The notes under the pieces were generated by a model. The model was not told where the DNA came from and made no database searches. It was given only the letters and a program-made list of their open reading frames with translations. From contig JABURR010000055.1 in assembly GCA_014762635.1 (NCBI GenBank), positions 43,756 to 107,755 of the forward strand: a stretch of 64,000 nucleotides of DNA. The letters run 5' to 3'. Of the stretch, positions 36,788 through 45,839 are shown piece after piece. The stretch is from Paracoccaceae bacterium (GTDB lineage Bacteria > Pseudomonadota > Alphaproteobacteria > Rhodobacterales > Rhodobacteraceae). The translations under genes were made by a program, and so were the position numbers. Every line of letters begins with the position of its first letter. The stretch's first letter is position 1.

Positions 36788-37222
36788 ATGCGGGTCCATC
36801 AAATCCTGAATTCGAAGTCGGACGATAGCGTCATGACGATCAAGCCGGGCATGACGGTCGCGGCGGCGGCGGAACTGCTGTCGTCCAAACGGATCGGCGC
36901 GGTGATCGTGTCCCCCGATGGCAAGAAACCCGCCGGCATCCTGTCCGAGCGTGACATCGTGCGGGAACTGGGCCGCAAGGGCCCTGCCTGCATGTCGGAG
37001 CTGGTGGATGACATCATGACCGCCGATCCGGTCGGGTGCCGCAAGGACCAGACGGCGGACGAGGTGCTGGAGCAGATGACCAACGGTCGGTTCCGCCACA
37101 TGCCGGTGATGGAGGGGGATGATATGGTCGGCCTCATCTCCATCGGTGACGTGGTCAAGGCGCGCCTGTCCGAACTCTCCATGGAAAAAGAAGCGCTCGA
37201 GGGCATGATCATGGGCCATTAG
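36788..37222 (+). CDS. Two-CBS-domain protein
   Basis: A 144-residue protein made of two CBS repeats: MTIKPGMTVAAAAELLSSKRIGAVIVSPDGKKPAGILSERDIVREL and a second with MTADPVGCRKDQTADEVLEQMTNGRFRHMPVMEGDDMVGLISIGDVVKARL. Such stand-alone pairs bind AMP, ATP, SAM or NADH and modulate partner proteins. No partner domain is fused. ATG 36788 begins MRVHQILNSK. The next gene, coaD, begins 65 nt downstream; whether they are linked is unclear. Confidence 0.88.
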   Translation: MRVHQILNSKSDDSVMTIKPGMTVAAAAELLSSKRIGAVIVSPDGKKPAGILSERDIVRELGRKGPACMSELVDDIMTADPVGCRKDQTADEVLEQMTNGRFRHMPVMEGDDMVGLISIGDVVKARLSELSMEKEALEGMIMGH

Positions 37223-37287
37223 GCCCATTCGGCTTGCATATCTGCGCGTAATATTGTTGCGTCCTGCGCAAAACGAAGGGACAGCAC

Positions 37288-37782
37288 ATGCGCATCGGTC
37301 TTTATCCCGGCACGTTCGACCCGGTCACGCTGGGGCATCTGGATATCATCACCCGTGCCTGCGCGATGGTGGACCGACTTGTCATCGGCGTGGCGATCAA
37401 CCGGGACAAGGGGCCGCTGTTTCCGCTGGAAGAGCGGGTGGCGATGATCGAGGCCGAATGTGCCGCGATCGCGGCCAAGACCGGCACCGAGATCGTAGCG
37501 CACCCGTTCGAGAACCTGCTGATCGATTGCGCCCGCGACGTGGGCGCCAAGCTGATCATCCGCGGCCTGCGCGCCGTGGCCGATTTCGAGTACGAATTCC
37601 AGATGGTCGGAATGAACCGCGCGATGGACTCAAGTATCGAGACGGTCTTCCTTATGGCCGAGGCCCGGCACCAGGCGATTGCCTCCAAGCTGGTGAAGGA
37701 GATTGCACGCTTGGGTGGCGACGTTTCGAAATTCGTAACGCCCGCGGTCAAGGACGCTCTGACCCGAAAATTGGCCGATTGA
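37288..37782 (+). CDS. coaD: Phosphopantetheine adenylyltransferase
   Basis: A 164-residue nucleotidyltransferase of CoA synthesis. The TxGH-type motif GTFDPVTLGHLDII at the N-terminus, ENLLIDCARDVGAKLIIRGLRAVADFEYEFQMVGMNRAM and the ISSK-equivalent region ASKLVKEIARLGGDVSKFVTP are all present. It transfers AMP to 4'-phosphopantetheine. A damaged second copy of its 3' half is found 780 nt downstream, after the hydrolase gene. Its TGA overlaps the TTG of that hydrolase, so both are translated from one message. Confidence 0.95.
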   Translation: MRIGLYPGTFDPVTLGHLDIITRACAMVDRLVIGVAINRDKGPLFPLEERVAMIEAECAAIAAKTGTEIVAHPFENLLIDCARDVGAKLIIRGLRAVADFEYEFQMVGMNRAMDSSIETVFLMAEARHQAIASKLVKEIARLGGDVSKFVTPAVKDALTRKLAD

Positions 37783-38555
37783 GTTGGCTCTGGAAGCTGG
37801 CCGGGATTTATCTGCTTTATGCGGGCGCGATGATTCTGGCCCATCCGCGGTTCATCTATCCGTTTGGCCCCGATCCGTTTGACGCCCGCGGTTTCCGGCA
37901 AGAGGTGGTCAGCGATCGCAACGTCACCTTGGCGATTTCAGAGCAGACAGGTGACACGGCCGTTCTGTATTTCATGGGTAACGGCGGGGCGCTGAGCTAT
38001 TTCGCCTATTCGCTCATCGTGCATGCGCGCGCCGGCAGGACCGTGGCCGCGATGGAATATCCCGGTGGTGGTGGCATTCCCGGCACACCGTCCGAAGATC
38101 GCCTGAAGGCCGACGCGCTGGCCGCCTACGATTGGCTGGTTCAGCACCATGACGGGCCGATCGTGGTGCATGGCTACTCGATGGGCACGGGGCTGGCGCA
38201 ACATGTCGCCGCAGAGCGCCCGGTGGCGGCGATCATCCTGGATGCGCCATTCGTGAAGATGTGCGAGCTGATGGCCCGCGCGTCCTGGCTTCCGGCCTGC
38301 ATCTTGCCCGGCATTCAGCGCTGGAACTCTGCCGCGCTTGTGCCCGAGTTGTCTGCCCCGGTGCTGATCCAGCATGGCGGTGCCGATGAGCTGATCCCGA
38401 TCGGGCATGGCCAGCGGCTGGCGGGATTGATGCACGATGCCGGGCTGGACGTGTCGTTCCACGCGGTGCCGGATGCAACCCATGTCGATCTGGTCGGGCA
38501 TCCGGGCTATCAGACCCGGATCGATGAATTCCTGGCCCGCGTGCTGGCACAATAA
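37779..38555 (+). CDS. Membrane-anchored alpha/beta hydrolase, TTG start
   Basis: A 258-residue protein whose frame first gives an N-terminal hydrophobic helix LWKLAGIYLLYAGAMILAH, then YFMGNGGALSYFAY and the nucleophile elbow IVVHGYSMGTGLAQHV, with Asp in HGGADELIPIGHGQRL and His in PDATHVDL. These are Ser-Asp-His hydrolase elements of the ABHD13/YqkD kind. No ATG precedes them; TTG at 37779 overlaps the coaD stop (TTGA). It probably faces the periplasm or membrane surface. The substrate is unknown. It may have been inserted between two coaD copies. Confidence 0.78.
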   Translation: MSWLWKLAGIYLLYAGAMILAHPRFIYPFGPDPFDARGFRQEVVSDRNVTLAISEQTGDTAVLYFMGNGGALSYFAYSLIVHARAGRTVAAMEYPGGGGIPGTPSEDRLKADALAAYDWLVQHHDGPIVVHGYSMGTGLAQHVAAERPVAAIILDAPFVKMCELMARASWLPACILPGIQRWNSAALVPELSAPVLIQHGGADELIPIGHGQRLAGLMHDAGLDVSFHAVPDATHVDLVGHPGYQTRIDEFLARVLAQ

Positions 38556-38561
38556 AGCCGT

Positions 38562-38691
38562 GGCCTGCGCGCCGTGGCGGATTTCGAGTACGAGTTCCAG
38601 ATGGTCGGCATGGACCGCGCGGTTGGGCGGTGACGTATCGAAATTCGTCACGGTTGCGGTGAAGGCAAAGCTCGACGCAAAACTGGGTTGA
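38562..38691 (+). pseudogene. Degenerate remnant of a second coaD
   Basis: Bases 38562-38621 match coaD 37564-37623 with about five mismatches (RGLRAVADFEYEFQMVGM in frame). They join directly to a block (38623-38691) matching the coaD 3' end LGGDVSKFVT and its stop codon. About 87 nt of coaD are absent between them and the two blocks are in different frames, so it cannot encode a product. The 5' third is also missing. Confidence 0.88.
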
Positions 38692-38754
38692 GGCTGCGCC
38701 CTTCAGGACACGGCTAAGCGAAAATCGAGTCTCTCAACTTCTTAAGCCTTTGAA

Positions 38755-38808
38755 ACGAAACAGGCCGTTTCGTAAGAGGAACGAACTGGCGGTGTAGCTG
38801 ACCGCCAG
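38755..38808 (+). promoter_or_regulatory. Two hairpins in the leader of the 57-residue membrane protein gene
   Basis: Inverted repeats ACGAAAC-AGGCC-GTTTCGT (38755-38773) and CTGGCGGT-GTAGCTG-ACCGCCAG (38786-38808) lie in succession 26 nt before the start. They may form a structured 5' leader or an operator. No terminator run follows. Confidence 0.5.
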
Positions 38809-38833
38809 CCAAAAACCAAAGGGAGAGACAGCC

Positions 38834-39007
38834 ATGAGACTGAGTGCACCTAAAAAGATTGTATTTCTTATTTCATTGCTGCTTGCAGCCCTTGCCCTTG
38901 TGGCCGCGCTCGGGGTTTCGATCCCGGTCGTCTCGGCCAATGCGCTTTGGGTGGCCCTGGTCGCCTATGCGCTGCTGGCCGCAGGGAACGTCCTGAAGGG
39001 GTTCTGA
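38834..39007 (+). CDS. Small two-helix membrane protein (57 residues)
   Basis: A short gene with AGGGAG before the ATG. The product MRLSAPKKIVFLISLLLAALALVAALG, then SANALWVALVAYALLAAGNVLKGF, has a basic N-terminus and two hydrophobic helices, the C-terminus ending in KGF. It is followed by a clear terminator, so it is a free-standing gene. I do not recognise a named family, but similar small proteins seem plausible in roseobacters. No function can be given. Confidence 0.72.
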   Translation: MRLSAPKKIVFLISLLLAALALVAALGVSIPVVSANALWVALVAYALLAAGNVLKGF

Positions 39008-39033
39008 TCCACAGCAGGACAAGTCATCCAAAT

Positions 39034-39064
39034 GAAAAGCGCCGGGGATTTCCCGGCGCTTTTT
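39034..39064 (+). terminator. Intrinsic terminator after the 57-residue protein gene
   Basis: Stem GAAAAGCGCCGGG / CCCGGCGCTTTTT with ATT in the loop and a T tract, 27 nt after the stop. The opposite strand also has an A/T-rich end, so it could end the gap transcript. Confidence 0.85.
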
Positions 39065-39091
39065 GTTTCTTCCATATCCGGCAGGGACTGC

Positions 39092-40093
39092 TCAGATCAG
39101 CTTGCCCATCGCCACGGCCGTGTCGGCCATGCGGTTCGAGAAGCCCCATTCGTTGTCGTACCAGGACATGACGCGGCAAAGCGTGCCGTCCATGACCTTG
39201 GTCTGATCCATGTGGAAGATCGACGAATGCGGGTCGTGGTTGAAGTCGATCGAGACCAGCGACTCGTCGGTGAAGCCCAGAACGCCCTTCAGCGGGCCAT
39301 TGGCGGCGGCGCGGATGGCGTCATTGATCTCTTCGACCGAGGTCGCCTTGGCGGCGACGAACTTGAAGTCCACGACCGAGACGTTCGGCGTCGGCACGCG
39401 GATCGCGACGCCGTCGAGCTTGCCGTTGAGTTCCGGCAGCACCAGGCCCACGGCCTTGGCAGCACCGGTCGAGGTCGGGATCATCGACATCGCCGCGGCG
39501 CGGGCGCGGTAGAGATCGCTGTGCATCGTGTCCAGCGTCGGCTGGTCGCCGGTGTAGCTGTGGATCGTGGTCATGAAGCCCTTGTCGATGCCGATGGCGT
39601 CGTTCAGCACCTTGGCGACGGGCGACAGGCAGTTGGTGGTGCAGGACGCGTTCGAGACCACGAGGTCATCGCCGGTCAGCACGTCGTGGTTCACACCGTA
39701 GACGATGGTCTTGTCGGCGCCCTTCGACGGGGCCGAGACCAGAACGCGCTTGGAGCCGTTCTCGAGGTGGATCTTCGCCTTTTCCTTGTCGGTGAAGATG
39801 CCGGTGCATTCCAGCGCGATGTCGACGCCATCCCAAGGCAGTTCCTGAGGATTGCGGATCGCGGTGACCTTGATCGGGCCACGGCCCACGTCGATCGTGT
39901 CGCCGGTGGTCTTCACCTCGCCGGGGAAACGGCCGTGCACGCTGTCATAGCGGATCAGGTGGGCATTGGTCTCGACCGGGCCGAGGTCGTTGATGGCGAC
40001 GACCTCGATGTCGGTGCGGCCCGACTCGATGATCCCGCGCAGCACGTTGCGCCCGATACGTCCAAATCCGTTGATAGCAACTTTTACAGCCAT
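39092..40093 (-). CDS. gap: Glyceraldehyde-3-phosphate dehydrogenase, type I
   Basis: A 333-residue GAPDH: N-terminal NAD site [16 protein letters not shown], catalytic [17 protein letters not shown] with the active Cys, and [38 protein letters not shown]. It oxidises glyceraldehyde-3-phosphate with phosphate and NAD in glycolysis or its reverse. [16 protein letters not shown] holds the Asp replaced in NADP-forms. It lies downstream of the 47-residue gene on the same strand and close to tkt. The pair suits carbohydrate metabolism. Confidence 0.95.
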   Translation of the reverse strand: MAVKVAINGFGRIGRNVLRGIIESGRTDIEVVAINDLGPVETNAHLIRYDSVHGRFPGEVKTTGDTIDVGRGPIKVTAIRNPQELPWDGVDIALECTGIFTDKEKAKIHLENGSKRVLVSAPSKGADKTIVYGVNHDVLTGDDLVVSNASCTTNCLSPVAKVLNDAIGIDKGFMTTIHSYTGDQPTLDTMHSDLYRARAAAMSMIPTSTGAAKAVGLVLPELNGKLDGVAIRVPTPNVSVVDFKFVAAKATSVEEINDAIRAAANGPLKGVLGFTDESLVSIDFNHDPHSSIFHMDQTKVMDGTLCRVMSWYDNEWGFSNRMADTAVAMGKLI

Positions 40094-40220
40094 TCCATGC
40101 TCCTCTTTGCGAATACGTCCACACGGGGCGGCGCCCGGTATGGGTCTGGCCGGGCCACGCGCCCAAGCTTGGCGCGACCATCAGGAAATTGGGGAAAAGG
40201 TCAAGTTTCCTTTGGGGACG

Positions 40221-40364
40221 TTAGCGCCAGAACTTCACCAAATTCACGAGATTCATGAACTTTTTCGCCAGAAAAATGGTCGCTTGCCCGTCGTTCGCGG
40301 CAAAATCGGCGATCAGCGCTGCGGCAATCAGCGCCGCCAGTCCGAGGGCGATCCGGTTGGTCAT
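40221..40364 (-). CDS. Small conserved protein upstream of gap (47 residues)
   Basis: MTNRIALGLAALIAAALIADFAAN then DGQATIFLAKKFMNLVNLVKFWR. One transmembrane helix and a conserved amphipathic tail ending in FWR. AGGAG precedes the ATG. Small proteins of this form occur next to gap in related bacteria as far as I recall; no role is known. It is 127 nt upstream of gap on the same strand. Confidence 0.65.
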   Translation of the reverse strand: MTNRIALGLAALIAAALIADFAANDGQATIFLAKKFMNLVNLVKFWR

Positions 40365-40498
40365 GGGGGCTCCTGCCGCGTTTGGTTTCAACCTAGCGAA
40401 GCGCACCCGTGTGCGAAAGCCATCGTGATCGAGGTCAAGGCGGCGCAGACGGTTTCATGTCTAAACTTCTAAACATTGGAAATGCCAGGGAGGGGGCC

Positions 40499-40927
40499 AT
40501 GAGCGCCTTGGGACTCAAGATCATCGACGAGGCGGTTCAGGCCGCCAATGTCTGGATCAACGAACTCGACTATCGCACCGGCTGGGACAACAAGCAGCGC
40601 AGCTATCGCCTGCTCAGGTCCGCATTGCATGCCATTCGCGACAACCTGTCCGTGGACGAGGCCGCGGACCTCGGAGCGCAGCTGCCGATTCTGATCCGTG
40701 GGGTTTATTACGAGGGCTGGAATCCGTCGAAGACACCGAAGCGCTTGCGCACCGCCGAGGCCTTCGTCGAGGAGATCCAGAAGGATTTCCGCACCGATCC
40801 GATCGGGGATACCACCCACGCGGTTCAGGCGGTGATCGACCTGCTCGACAACCATATCTCGGAAGGTGAGATGAAGGACGTGCGCGGCGCCTTCACCAAG
40901 GAATTGCGCGAACTCTTCGACGCCTGA
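40499..40927 (+). CDS. DUF2267 domain protein
   Basis: A 142-residue soluble protein, MSALGLKIIDEAVQAANVWINELDYRTGWDN then LLRSALHAIRDNLSVDEAADLGAQLPILIRGVYYEGWNPSKTPKRL. This is the DUF2267 pattern, helical throughout. It is found in many soil and marine bacteria without known function. GGGAGGGGG lies directly before ATG 40499; earlier in-frame starts lack such a site. The DUF808 gene follows after 70 nt. Confidence 0.82.
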   Translation: MSALGLKIIDEAVQAANVWINELDYRTGWDNKQRSYRLLRSALHAIRDNLSVDEAADLGAQLPILIRGVYYEGWNPSKTPKRLRTAEAFVEEIQKDFRTDPIGDTTHAVQAVIDLLDNHISEGEMKDVRGAFTKELRELFDA

Positions 40928-40997
40928 TGCGCCTGGGGTCTTGTCCGCCGGGACGCAGCAGCTAGGGTAGCCCGAAACCTGATGACGGGAGACGGGC

Positions 40998-41957
40998 ATG
41001 AGCGGATTGCTGTCCTTGCTGGACGACGTGGCGGCCATCGCCAAGGTGGCGGCGGCGTCGATCGACGATGTGGCCGGGCAGGCGGCCAAGGCCGGGGCCA
41101 AGGCCGCGGGCGCGGTGATCGACGATGCGGCGGTGACGCCGAAATACGTGCACGGGTTTGAGGCCAGCCGCGAATTGCCCATCGTCGGCAAGATCGCCTT
41201 GGGGTCGATCCGCAACAAGATGCTGATCCTGTTGCCCGCCGCCCTGGCCCTGTCGGCCTTCGCGCCCTGGATGATCGCGCCGCTCCTGATGCTGGGGGGC
41301 GCGTATCTTTGTTATGAGGGCGCCGAGAAGATCGTTCATGCGATCCGAAAGCCCGCACATGGCACCCATGGCACAGCGAAGCCAAGCGACCCGGCGCATC
41401 TTGAGAAGGAGCGCGTTGCCGGGGCGATCAAGACCGATTTCATCCTTTCGGCCGAGATCATGACAATCGCCCTGTCCGCGATCCCCGAAAGCGGCTTCTG
41501 GATGGAGGCCGCGACCTTGGCCGTTGTCGGCATCGGGATAACTGTGGCGGTCTACGGCTCGGTCGCGGTGATCGTGAAGGCCGATGACGTGGGGCTGCAC
41601 ATGGCCTCGACTGGTAGACTGGGCCTGACCCGCGCCATGGGGCGCGGGATCGTGCAGGGGATGCCGGGTTTCCTGACCCTGCTCACGCTGGTGGGCACGG
41701 CGGCCATGCTCTGGGTTGGCGGCGCGATCATCGTGCATGGGCTTGAGGAGATGGGTTTCGCGGCCCTGGGGCACCTGATCCACGACTGGGCCGTCGCGGT
41801 GGCTCACGCGGTTCCGGCGGCGCTGCAGGGGTTCACGGAATGGCTGGCGACAGCGGCGATGGACGGGGTTCTGGGGTTGGTCCTGGGCCTTGTCCTTGTG
41901 CCGATCACCGGGAAACTGATCCTGCCGCTTTTCGGCAAGCACGAAGCAGGGCATTGA
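40998..41957 (+). CDS. DUF808 family membrane protein (YedI-like)
   Basis: A 319-residue inner-membrane protein. It opens MSGLLSLLDDVAAIAKVAAASIDDVAGQAAKAGAKAAGAVIDDAAVTPKYVHGFEASRELP, the exact DUF808/YedI pattern, with several hydrophobic helices later (RNKMLILLPAALALSAFAPWMIAPLLMLGGAYL and others). No function is assigned in E. coli. ACGGGAG precedes ATG 40998. It ends at a hairpin shared with tkt. Confidence 0.88.
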   Translation: MSGLLSLLDDVAAIAKVAAASIDDVAGQAAKAGAKAAGAVIDDAAVTPKYVHGFEASRELPIVGKIALGSIRNKMLILLPAALALSAFAPWMIAPLLMLGGAYLCYEGAEKIVHAIRKPAHGTHGTAKPSDPAHLEKERVAGAIKTDFILSAEIMTIALSAIPESGFWMEAATLAVVGIGITVAVYGSVAVIVKADDVGLHMASTGRLGLTRAMGRGIVQGMPGFLTLLTLVGTAAMLWVGGAIIVHGLEEMGFAALGHLIHDWAVAVAHAVPAALQGFTEWLATAAMDGVLGLVLGLVLVPITGKLILPLFGKHEAGH

Positions 41958-41958
41958 A

Positions 41959-41989
41959 AAACCCCGCCGCGAGGGGCGCGGCGGGGTTT
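41959..41989. terminator. Bidirectional terminator between DUF808 gene and tkt
   Basis: Stem AAACCCCGCCGCG / CGCGGCGGGGTTT of 13 bp separates two convergent stop codons. It has A runs on the left and T on the right. Confidence 0.85.
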
Positions 41990-42011
41990 CTGTTTCCGGT
42001 TTCCGGTCAGA

Positions 42012-44036
42012 TTAGCCGATCAGGGCCTTGACCTTCTTCACCACGTCTTCGGCGGTGATGCCGAATTCCTTGTAAAGCGTCTCGGCCGGGGCCGAAGCGC
42101 CGAAGCCTTCCATGCCCACGAAGGCCGCTTTCGCTTCCTTGCCGCGCTCGCCCAGAAGCCAGCGGTCCCAACCGCCATCGCGGACAGCTGCTTCGATGCC
42201 GACGCGGACCGGCCCGGCGGGCAGGACCTTGCGGCGGTAGCTTTCGTCCTGTGCCGCAAACAGCTCCATGCAAGGCATGGAGACGACGCGGGTGCCGATG
42301 CCTTCACCCTCGAGGATCTCGCGGGCCTTCATGGCGATCTCGACCTCGGAGCCAGTGGCGATCAGGATCGCCTGGCGCTTCAGCGTCGAGTCCGCCAGCA
42401 CATATGCGCCCTGCGCGGTCAGGTTCTTCAGCTTGTGCTCGGTGCGCACGGTGGGCAGGCCCTGACGGCTCAGCGCCAGCACTGACGGCGTCTTCTGCGA
42501 GGTCAGCGCCAGTTCCCAGGCCTCGGCCGTTTCCACCGTGTCGGCGGGGCGGAAGGTCCAGGAGTTGGGCGTGGCGCGGCAGATCGCCAGATGCTCCACC
42601 GGCTGGTGGGTCGGGCCGTCTTCGCCAAGGCCGATGCTGTCATGGGTCATGACATAGACGGCCGGAGTGCCCATCAGCGCCGAGAGGCGCATCGCGCCGC
42701 GGGCATAGTCGGTGAAGCACATGAAGGTGCCGCCATAGGGGCGGATCCCGCCGTGCAGAGCCATGCCGTTCATCGCGGCGGCCATGCCGTGTTCACGGAT
42801 GCCGAAATGGACGTAGCGGCCCTTGCGGTTTTCCGGGCCGAAGATGCCCAGGTCCGCGGTCTTGGTGTTGTTCGAGCCGGTCAGGTCCGCCGAACCGCCG
42901 ATGGTTTCGGGCATGATCGGGTTCACAACTTCCAGCACCATCTCGCTGGATTTGCGGGTGGCAACCTTCGGCGCGGTTTCCGAGATCTGCTTTTTCAGCG
43001 CTTTGATGGCCGCCGAAAGCTTCTTCGGAGCCTCGCCGGCCATCACGCGGTTGAATTCCTTCTGACGGCTTTCCGAGAGGGTGGCGAAGCGCGCTTCCCA
43101 CTCGGCGCGGTCGGCAGCGCCACGGCTGCCGATGGCTTCCCAGGCCTGCTTGATCTCGGCCGGGATTTCGAAATCGCCGTAGGGCCAGCCATAGACCTCG
43201 CGGGTCGCGGCGATCTCGTCCGGGCCAAGCGGCGAGCCATGGGCGCCCGAGGTGTCCTGCTTCTTGGGCGAGCCGAAGCCGATATGCGTCTTGCAGGCGA
43301 TCATCGTCGGTTTCTTCGACTTCTTCGCCGCGGTGAGCGCCTGGTCGATCGCTTCGGGGTCGTGCCCGTCGCAGCTCAGCACCTGCCAGCCAGCCGCCTG
43401 GAAGCGCTTCTTCTGGTCGGTGACGTCCGACAGGCTGATCTTGCCGTCGATGGAGATGTCGTTGTCATCCCACAGCACGATCAGCTTCGACAGCTTCTGC
43501 ATGCCCGCAAGGCCGATCGCCTCGTGGCTGATGCCTTCCATCAGGCAGCCGTCACCGGCGATGACATAGGTGTAGTGATCGACGACCTTCTTGCCGAACC
43601 GGGCGCGCAGTGCTTCTTCGGCCATGGCGAAGCCGACGGCGTTCGAGATGCCTTGGCCAAGCGGGCCGGTGGTGGTCTCGATGCCCATGGCATGGCCGTA
43701 TTCCGGGTGGCCGGCGGTCTTAGATCCCCACTGACGGAAGTTCTTGATCTGGTCCAGCGACATGTCCGGCGAGCCGGTCAGATGCAGCAGCGCGTAAAGC
43801 AGCATCGAGCCATGACCGGCCGACAGGATGAACCGGTCACGGTCCGCCCAGTTCGGGTTCTTGGCGTCGAACTTGAGGTGCTTTTCGAACAGCACCGTGG
43901 CCACGTCCGCCATGCCCATCGGCATGCCCGGGTGACCGGAATTGGCGGCCTGAACCGCGTCGATTGCCAGCGCGCGGATGGCGCAAGCCTTGTTCCAGTG
44001 ATCCAGATGGTCGGAACGAAGTGTCGAAATATCCAT
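42012..44036 (-). CDS. tkt: Transketolase
   Basis: A 674-residue thiamine-diphosphate enzyme. N-terminal [35 protein letters not shown]/metal-binding [41 protein letters not shown], the Pyr-domain ADLTGSNNT and [20 protein letters not shown]. It transfers two-carbon units in the pentose phosphate pathway. Size matches family norm (about 660-675). The single gene reads away from the zapA pair; a divergent start region of 198 nt lies between. Confidence 0.95.
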   Translation of the reverse strand: MDISTLRSDHLDHWNKACAIRALAIDAVQAANSGHPGMPMGMADVATVLFEKHLKFDAKNPNWADRDRFILSAGHGSMLLYALLHLTGSPDMSLDQIKNFRQWGSKTAGHPEYGHAMGIETTTGPLGQGISNAVGFAMAEEALRARFGKKVVDHYTYVIAGDGCLMEGISHEAIGLAGMQKLSKLIVLWDDNDISIDGKISLSDVTDQKKRFQAAGWQVLSCDGHDPEAIDQALTAAKKSKKPTMIACKTHIGFGSPKKQDTSGAHGSPLGPDEIAATREVYGWPYGDFEIPAEIKQAWEAIGSRGAADRAEWEARFATLSESRQKEFNRVMAGEAPKKLSAAIKALKKQISETAPKVATRKSSEMVLEVVNPIMPETIGGSADLTGSNNTKTADLGIFGPENRKGRYVHFGIREHGMAAAMNGMALHGGIRPYGGTFMCFTDYARGAMRLSALMGTPAVYVMTHDSIGLGEDGPTHQPVEHLAICRATPNSWTFRPADTVETAEAWELALTSQKTPSVLALSRQGLPTVRTEHKLKNLTAQGAYVLADSTLKRQAILIATGSEVEIAMKAREILEGEGIGTRVVSMPCMELFAAQDESYRRKVLPAGPVRVGIEAAVRDGGWDRWLLGERGKEAKAAFVGMEGFGASAPAETLYKEFGITAEDVVKKVKALIG

Positions 44037-44234
44037 AAAAGGTCTCCTGCGGCGATCGTCACGGCGATCCGGGGTTTATCAGCCCATGGGTGAAGATCAA
44101 GCGCAGACGGGCCAATGGAACCATTCGCCGCGCCTTTTGGGGCTGTTTCCGCAGTTGGCCTTCCGGTATCGGCTGCGCTAAGGTCGGGGAAACCGATCCG
44201 AACACCGGCACTGGTGAATTGAGGGCAAAGAGGC

Positions 44235-44636
44235 ATGAGCGAAATCGAGGACATCGGGAAGCGGATCTCCAATGCGCTCGACTCGATCCAGAAGGGCATG
44301 GAGACGCTGGCCGATCAGGCCGAGCAGGCGGCCAAGGCGTCTGACCAGTCGGGCGAGGTCGACCAGCTTCGGCGCAAGGTCGAGGGGTTGCGCGCCGAAC
44401 TGGCTGCACGGGACGCCGAGATCGCGCGTAACAAGAAGATCATCACCCAGCTTCGAGGTCTGACCCATACCCTGCGGGAAGCAGGCAAGAAGGGGCTGGA
44501 TGACCCGAGTCTGATCAATTCCTCCCTCGAGGCGGAACTGGAGGCGCTGCGGCACATGCGCGATGCCGATCGCAAGGAACTGGACGACGTGCTTGCGTCG
44601 CTTGAACCGATCATGTCGGAGGTGAAGAATGCCTGA
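44235..44636 (+). CDS. Coiled-coil protein encoded upstream of zapA
   Basis: A 133-residue, mostly helical protein (MSEIEDIGKRISNALDSIQKGMETLADQAEQAAKA, then VDQLRRKVEGLRAELAARDAEIARNKKIITQL). Heptad-like repeats predict a coiled coil. It overlaps zapA by 8 nt, so is made with it. Its position in alphaproteobacteria suggests a cell-division partner of ZapA, comparable in place to ZapB or TUBF types, but sequence alone does not show it. AAAGAGG precedes ATG 44235. Confidence 0.78.
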   Translation: MSEIEDIGKRISNALDSIQKGMETLADQAEQAAKASDQSGEVDQLRRKVEGLRAELAARDAEIARNKKIITQLRGLTHTLREAGKKGLDDPSLINSSLEAELEALRHMRDADRKELDDVLASLEPIMSEVKNA

Positions 44637-44973
44637 AGTCAGCATCACGATCGGCGGCCGGGGGTTCGAGGTCGCCTGTCAGGACGGTGAAGAAGCTTTC
44701 CTGCGCGCGGCGGCCCGCATGCTGGACCGCGAAGCGCATACCCTGTCCCAGCAGTTCGGTCGCCTGCCCGAAGGGCGGATGCTGCTGATGGCGGGCCTCA
44801 TGTTGGCCGACAAGATGCTGGAGATGGAAAAAACTCTGGCCGAGGCGGCGAAAGAGATCGAGCGCTGCCGCAAAGCGGATGGCGCCAATGCCGAGGTCGC
44901 AGCACTTCTGTCCCAGATCGCCGATCGCGGCGAGACGCTCGCGCGTGAGATCGAGGACAAGACAAAAGGCTAG
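44629..44973 (+). CDS. zapA: Cell division protein ZapA
   Basis: A 114-residue FtsZ-ring-associated protein. MPEVSITIGGRGFEVACQDGEEAFLRAAARMLDREAHTLSQQFGRLPEGRMLLMAGLMLADKMLEMEK is the ZapA globular domain followed by a coiled coil. ZapA crosslinks FtsZ filaments at mid-cell. The start overlaps the coiled-coil gene by 8 nt. It ends 33 nt from the convergent grxD gene; only a GC hairpin without T tract lies between. Confidence 0.92.
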   Translation: MPEVSITIGGRGFEVACQDGEEAFLRAAARMLDREAHTLSQQFGRLPEGRMLLMAGLMLADKMLEMEKTLAEAAKEIERCRKADGANAEVAALLSQIADRGETLAREIEDKTKG

Positions 44974-45005
44974 ATCGGGGCGGTTTCCCGCCCCGGAGCG
45001 CCGCC

Positions 45006-45368
45006 TCAGGCGTTAGCTTCGCGGATCTTCTCGGCGGCGTCCTTATCATAGGCCACGCCGTTTTCCTGCAGAAGCTGATCGAGTTCACCCGACAGGGTCA
45101 TCTCGGTGATGATGTCGCAGCCGCCGACGAACTCGCCCTTCACATAAAGCTGCGGGATGGTCGGCCAGTCGGAATAATCCTTGATGCCCTGGCGGATCGC
45201 ATCATCGGCCAGCACGTTCACATCGAGAAAATCGACACCCATGTAATTGAGCACCCCGGCCACGCGGGAAGAAAACCCGCATTGCGGCATCATCTTCGTG
45301 CCCTTCATGTAGAGCACCACGTCATTCGCCTTGACGGTTTCGTCGATCTGGGTTCGCGCGTCGGTCAT
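45006..45368 (-). CDS. grxD: Monothiol glutaredoxin (Grx4/GrxD type)
   Basis: A 120-residue CGFS-type glutaredoxin. TDARTQIDETVKANDVVLYMKGTKMMPQCGFSSRVAGVLNYMGVDFLDVNVLADDAIRQGIKDYSDWPTIPQLYVKGEFVGGCDI shows the CGFS active site, WPTIPQLYV and GGCDI. It binds a 2Fe-2S cluster with glutathione and works with BolA in iron-sulfur delivery. bolA lies 130 nt upstream on the same strand, supporting that partnership. ATG 45368 begins the domain. Confidence 0.95.
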   Translation of the reverse strand: MTDARTQIDETVKANDVVLYMKGTKMMPQCGFSSRVAGVLNYMGVDFLDVNVLADDAIRQGIKDYSDWPTIPQLYVKGEFVGGCDIITEMTLSGELDQLLQENGVAYDKDAAEKIREANA

Positions 45369-45498
45369 GGTCTGGCCTTCTCTGGGTTTCGTCCCTTTGT
45401 TGCACATATCATGCAGACGGGGGCGAGATTCAAGCTGACCGCGCTGTCCTTTCCTCAAGGAAGAACGCGCGTTCTATGGAAAAAGGGATTTGGCGCGC

Positions 45499-45735
45499 TC
45501 AGTCCGGCGCCTTGGTGGTCAGCGCTAGGGCGTGCAATTCGCCCGCAGGCCCGTCCATCTTGCCCTTCAGCGCGGCATAGACGGCGCGCTGTTGCTGGAC
45601 GCGGTTCTTGCCGCGGAAGCTTTCGTCGATGACCATGGCGGACATATGCACGCCGTCGTCGCCCTCGACGGTGATCTGGGCGTTGGGAAAGGTCTCGCGC
45701 AGCAGCGTTTCGATTTCATTGGCTTGCATCGGCAT
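45499..45735 (-). CDS. bolA: BolA family protein
   Basis: A 78-residue protein with the BolA fold: MPMQANEIETLLRETFPNAQITVEGDDGVHMSAMVIDESFRGKNRVQQQRAVYAALKGKMDGPAGELHALALTTKAPD. The invariant His near residue 66 (LHALAL) is the predicted 2Fe-2S ligand shared with CGFS glutaredoxin. Pair with grxD downstream. ATG 45735 has GGAGA upstream; ATG 45729 is a weaker choice. Confidence 0.92.
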   Translation of the reverse strand: MPMQANEIETLLRETFPNAQITVEGDDGVHMSAMVIDESFRGKNRVQQQRAVYAALKGKMDGPAGELHALALTTKAPD

Positions 45736-45839
45736 GTCACGGTCTCCAGCGTCTTCGCGTCAGATGTAGAGGGCAGGGCGCGCCGGTGCAAGTGGCCCCG
45801 AAGGCAGGTCTGGGCCTGCCTTCGGGATTTCTGTAATTG

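Noticed and set aside
37254..37778. N-terminal extension of the alpha/beta hydrolase across coaD
   Set aside because: That part is out of frame with coaD and has no homology; the hydrolase domain begins at TTG 37779.
44976..44995. GGGGCGG-TTT-CCGCCCC type hairpin as a terminator between zapA and grxD
   Set aside because: No T tract on either side, so only a GC-rich inverted repeat.
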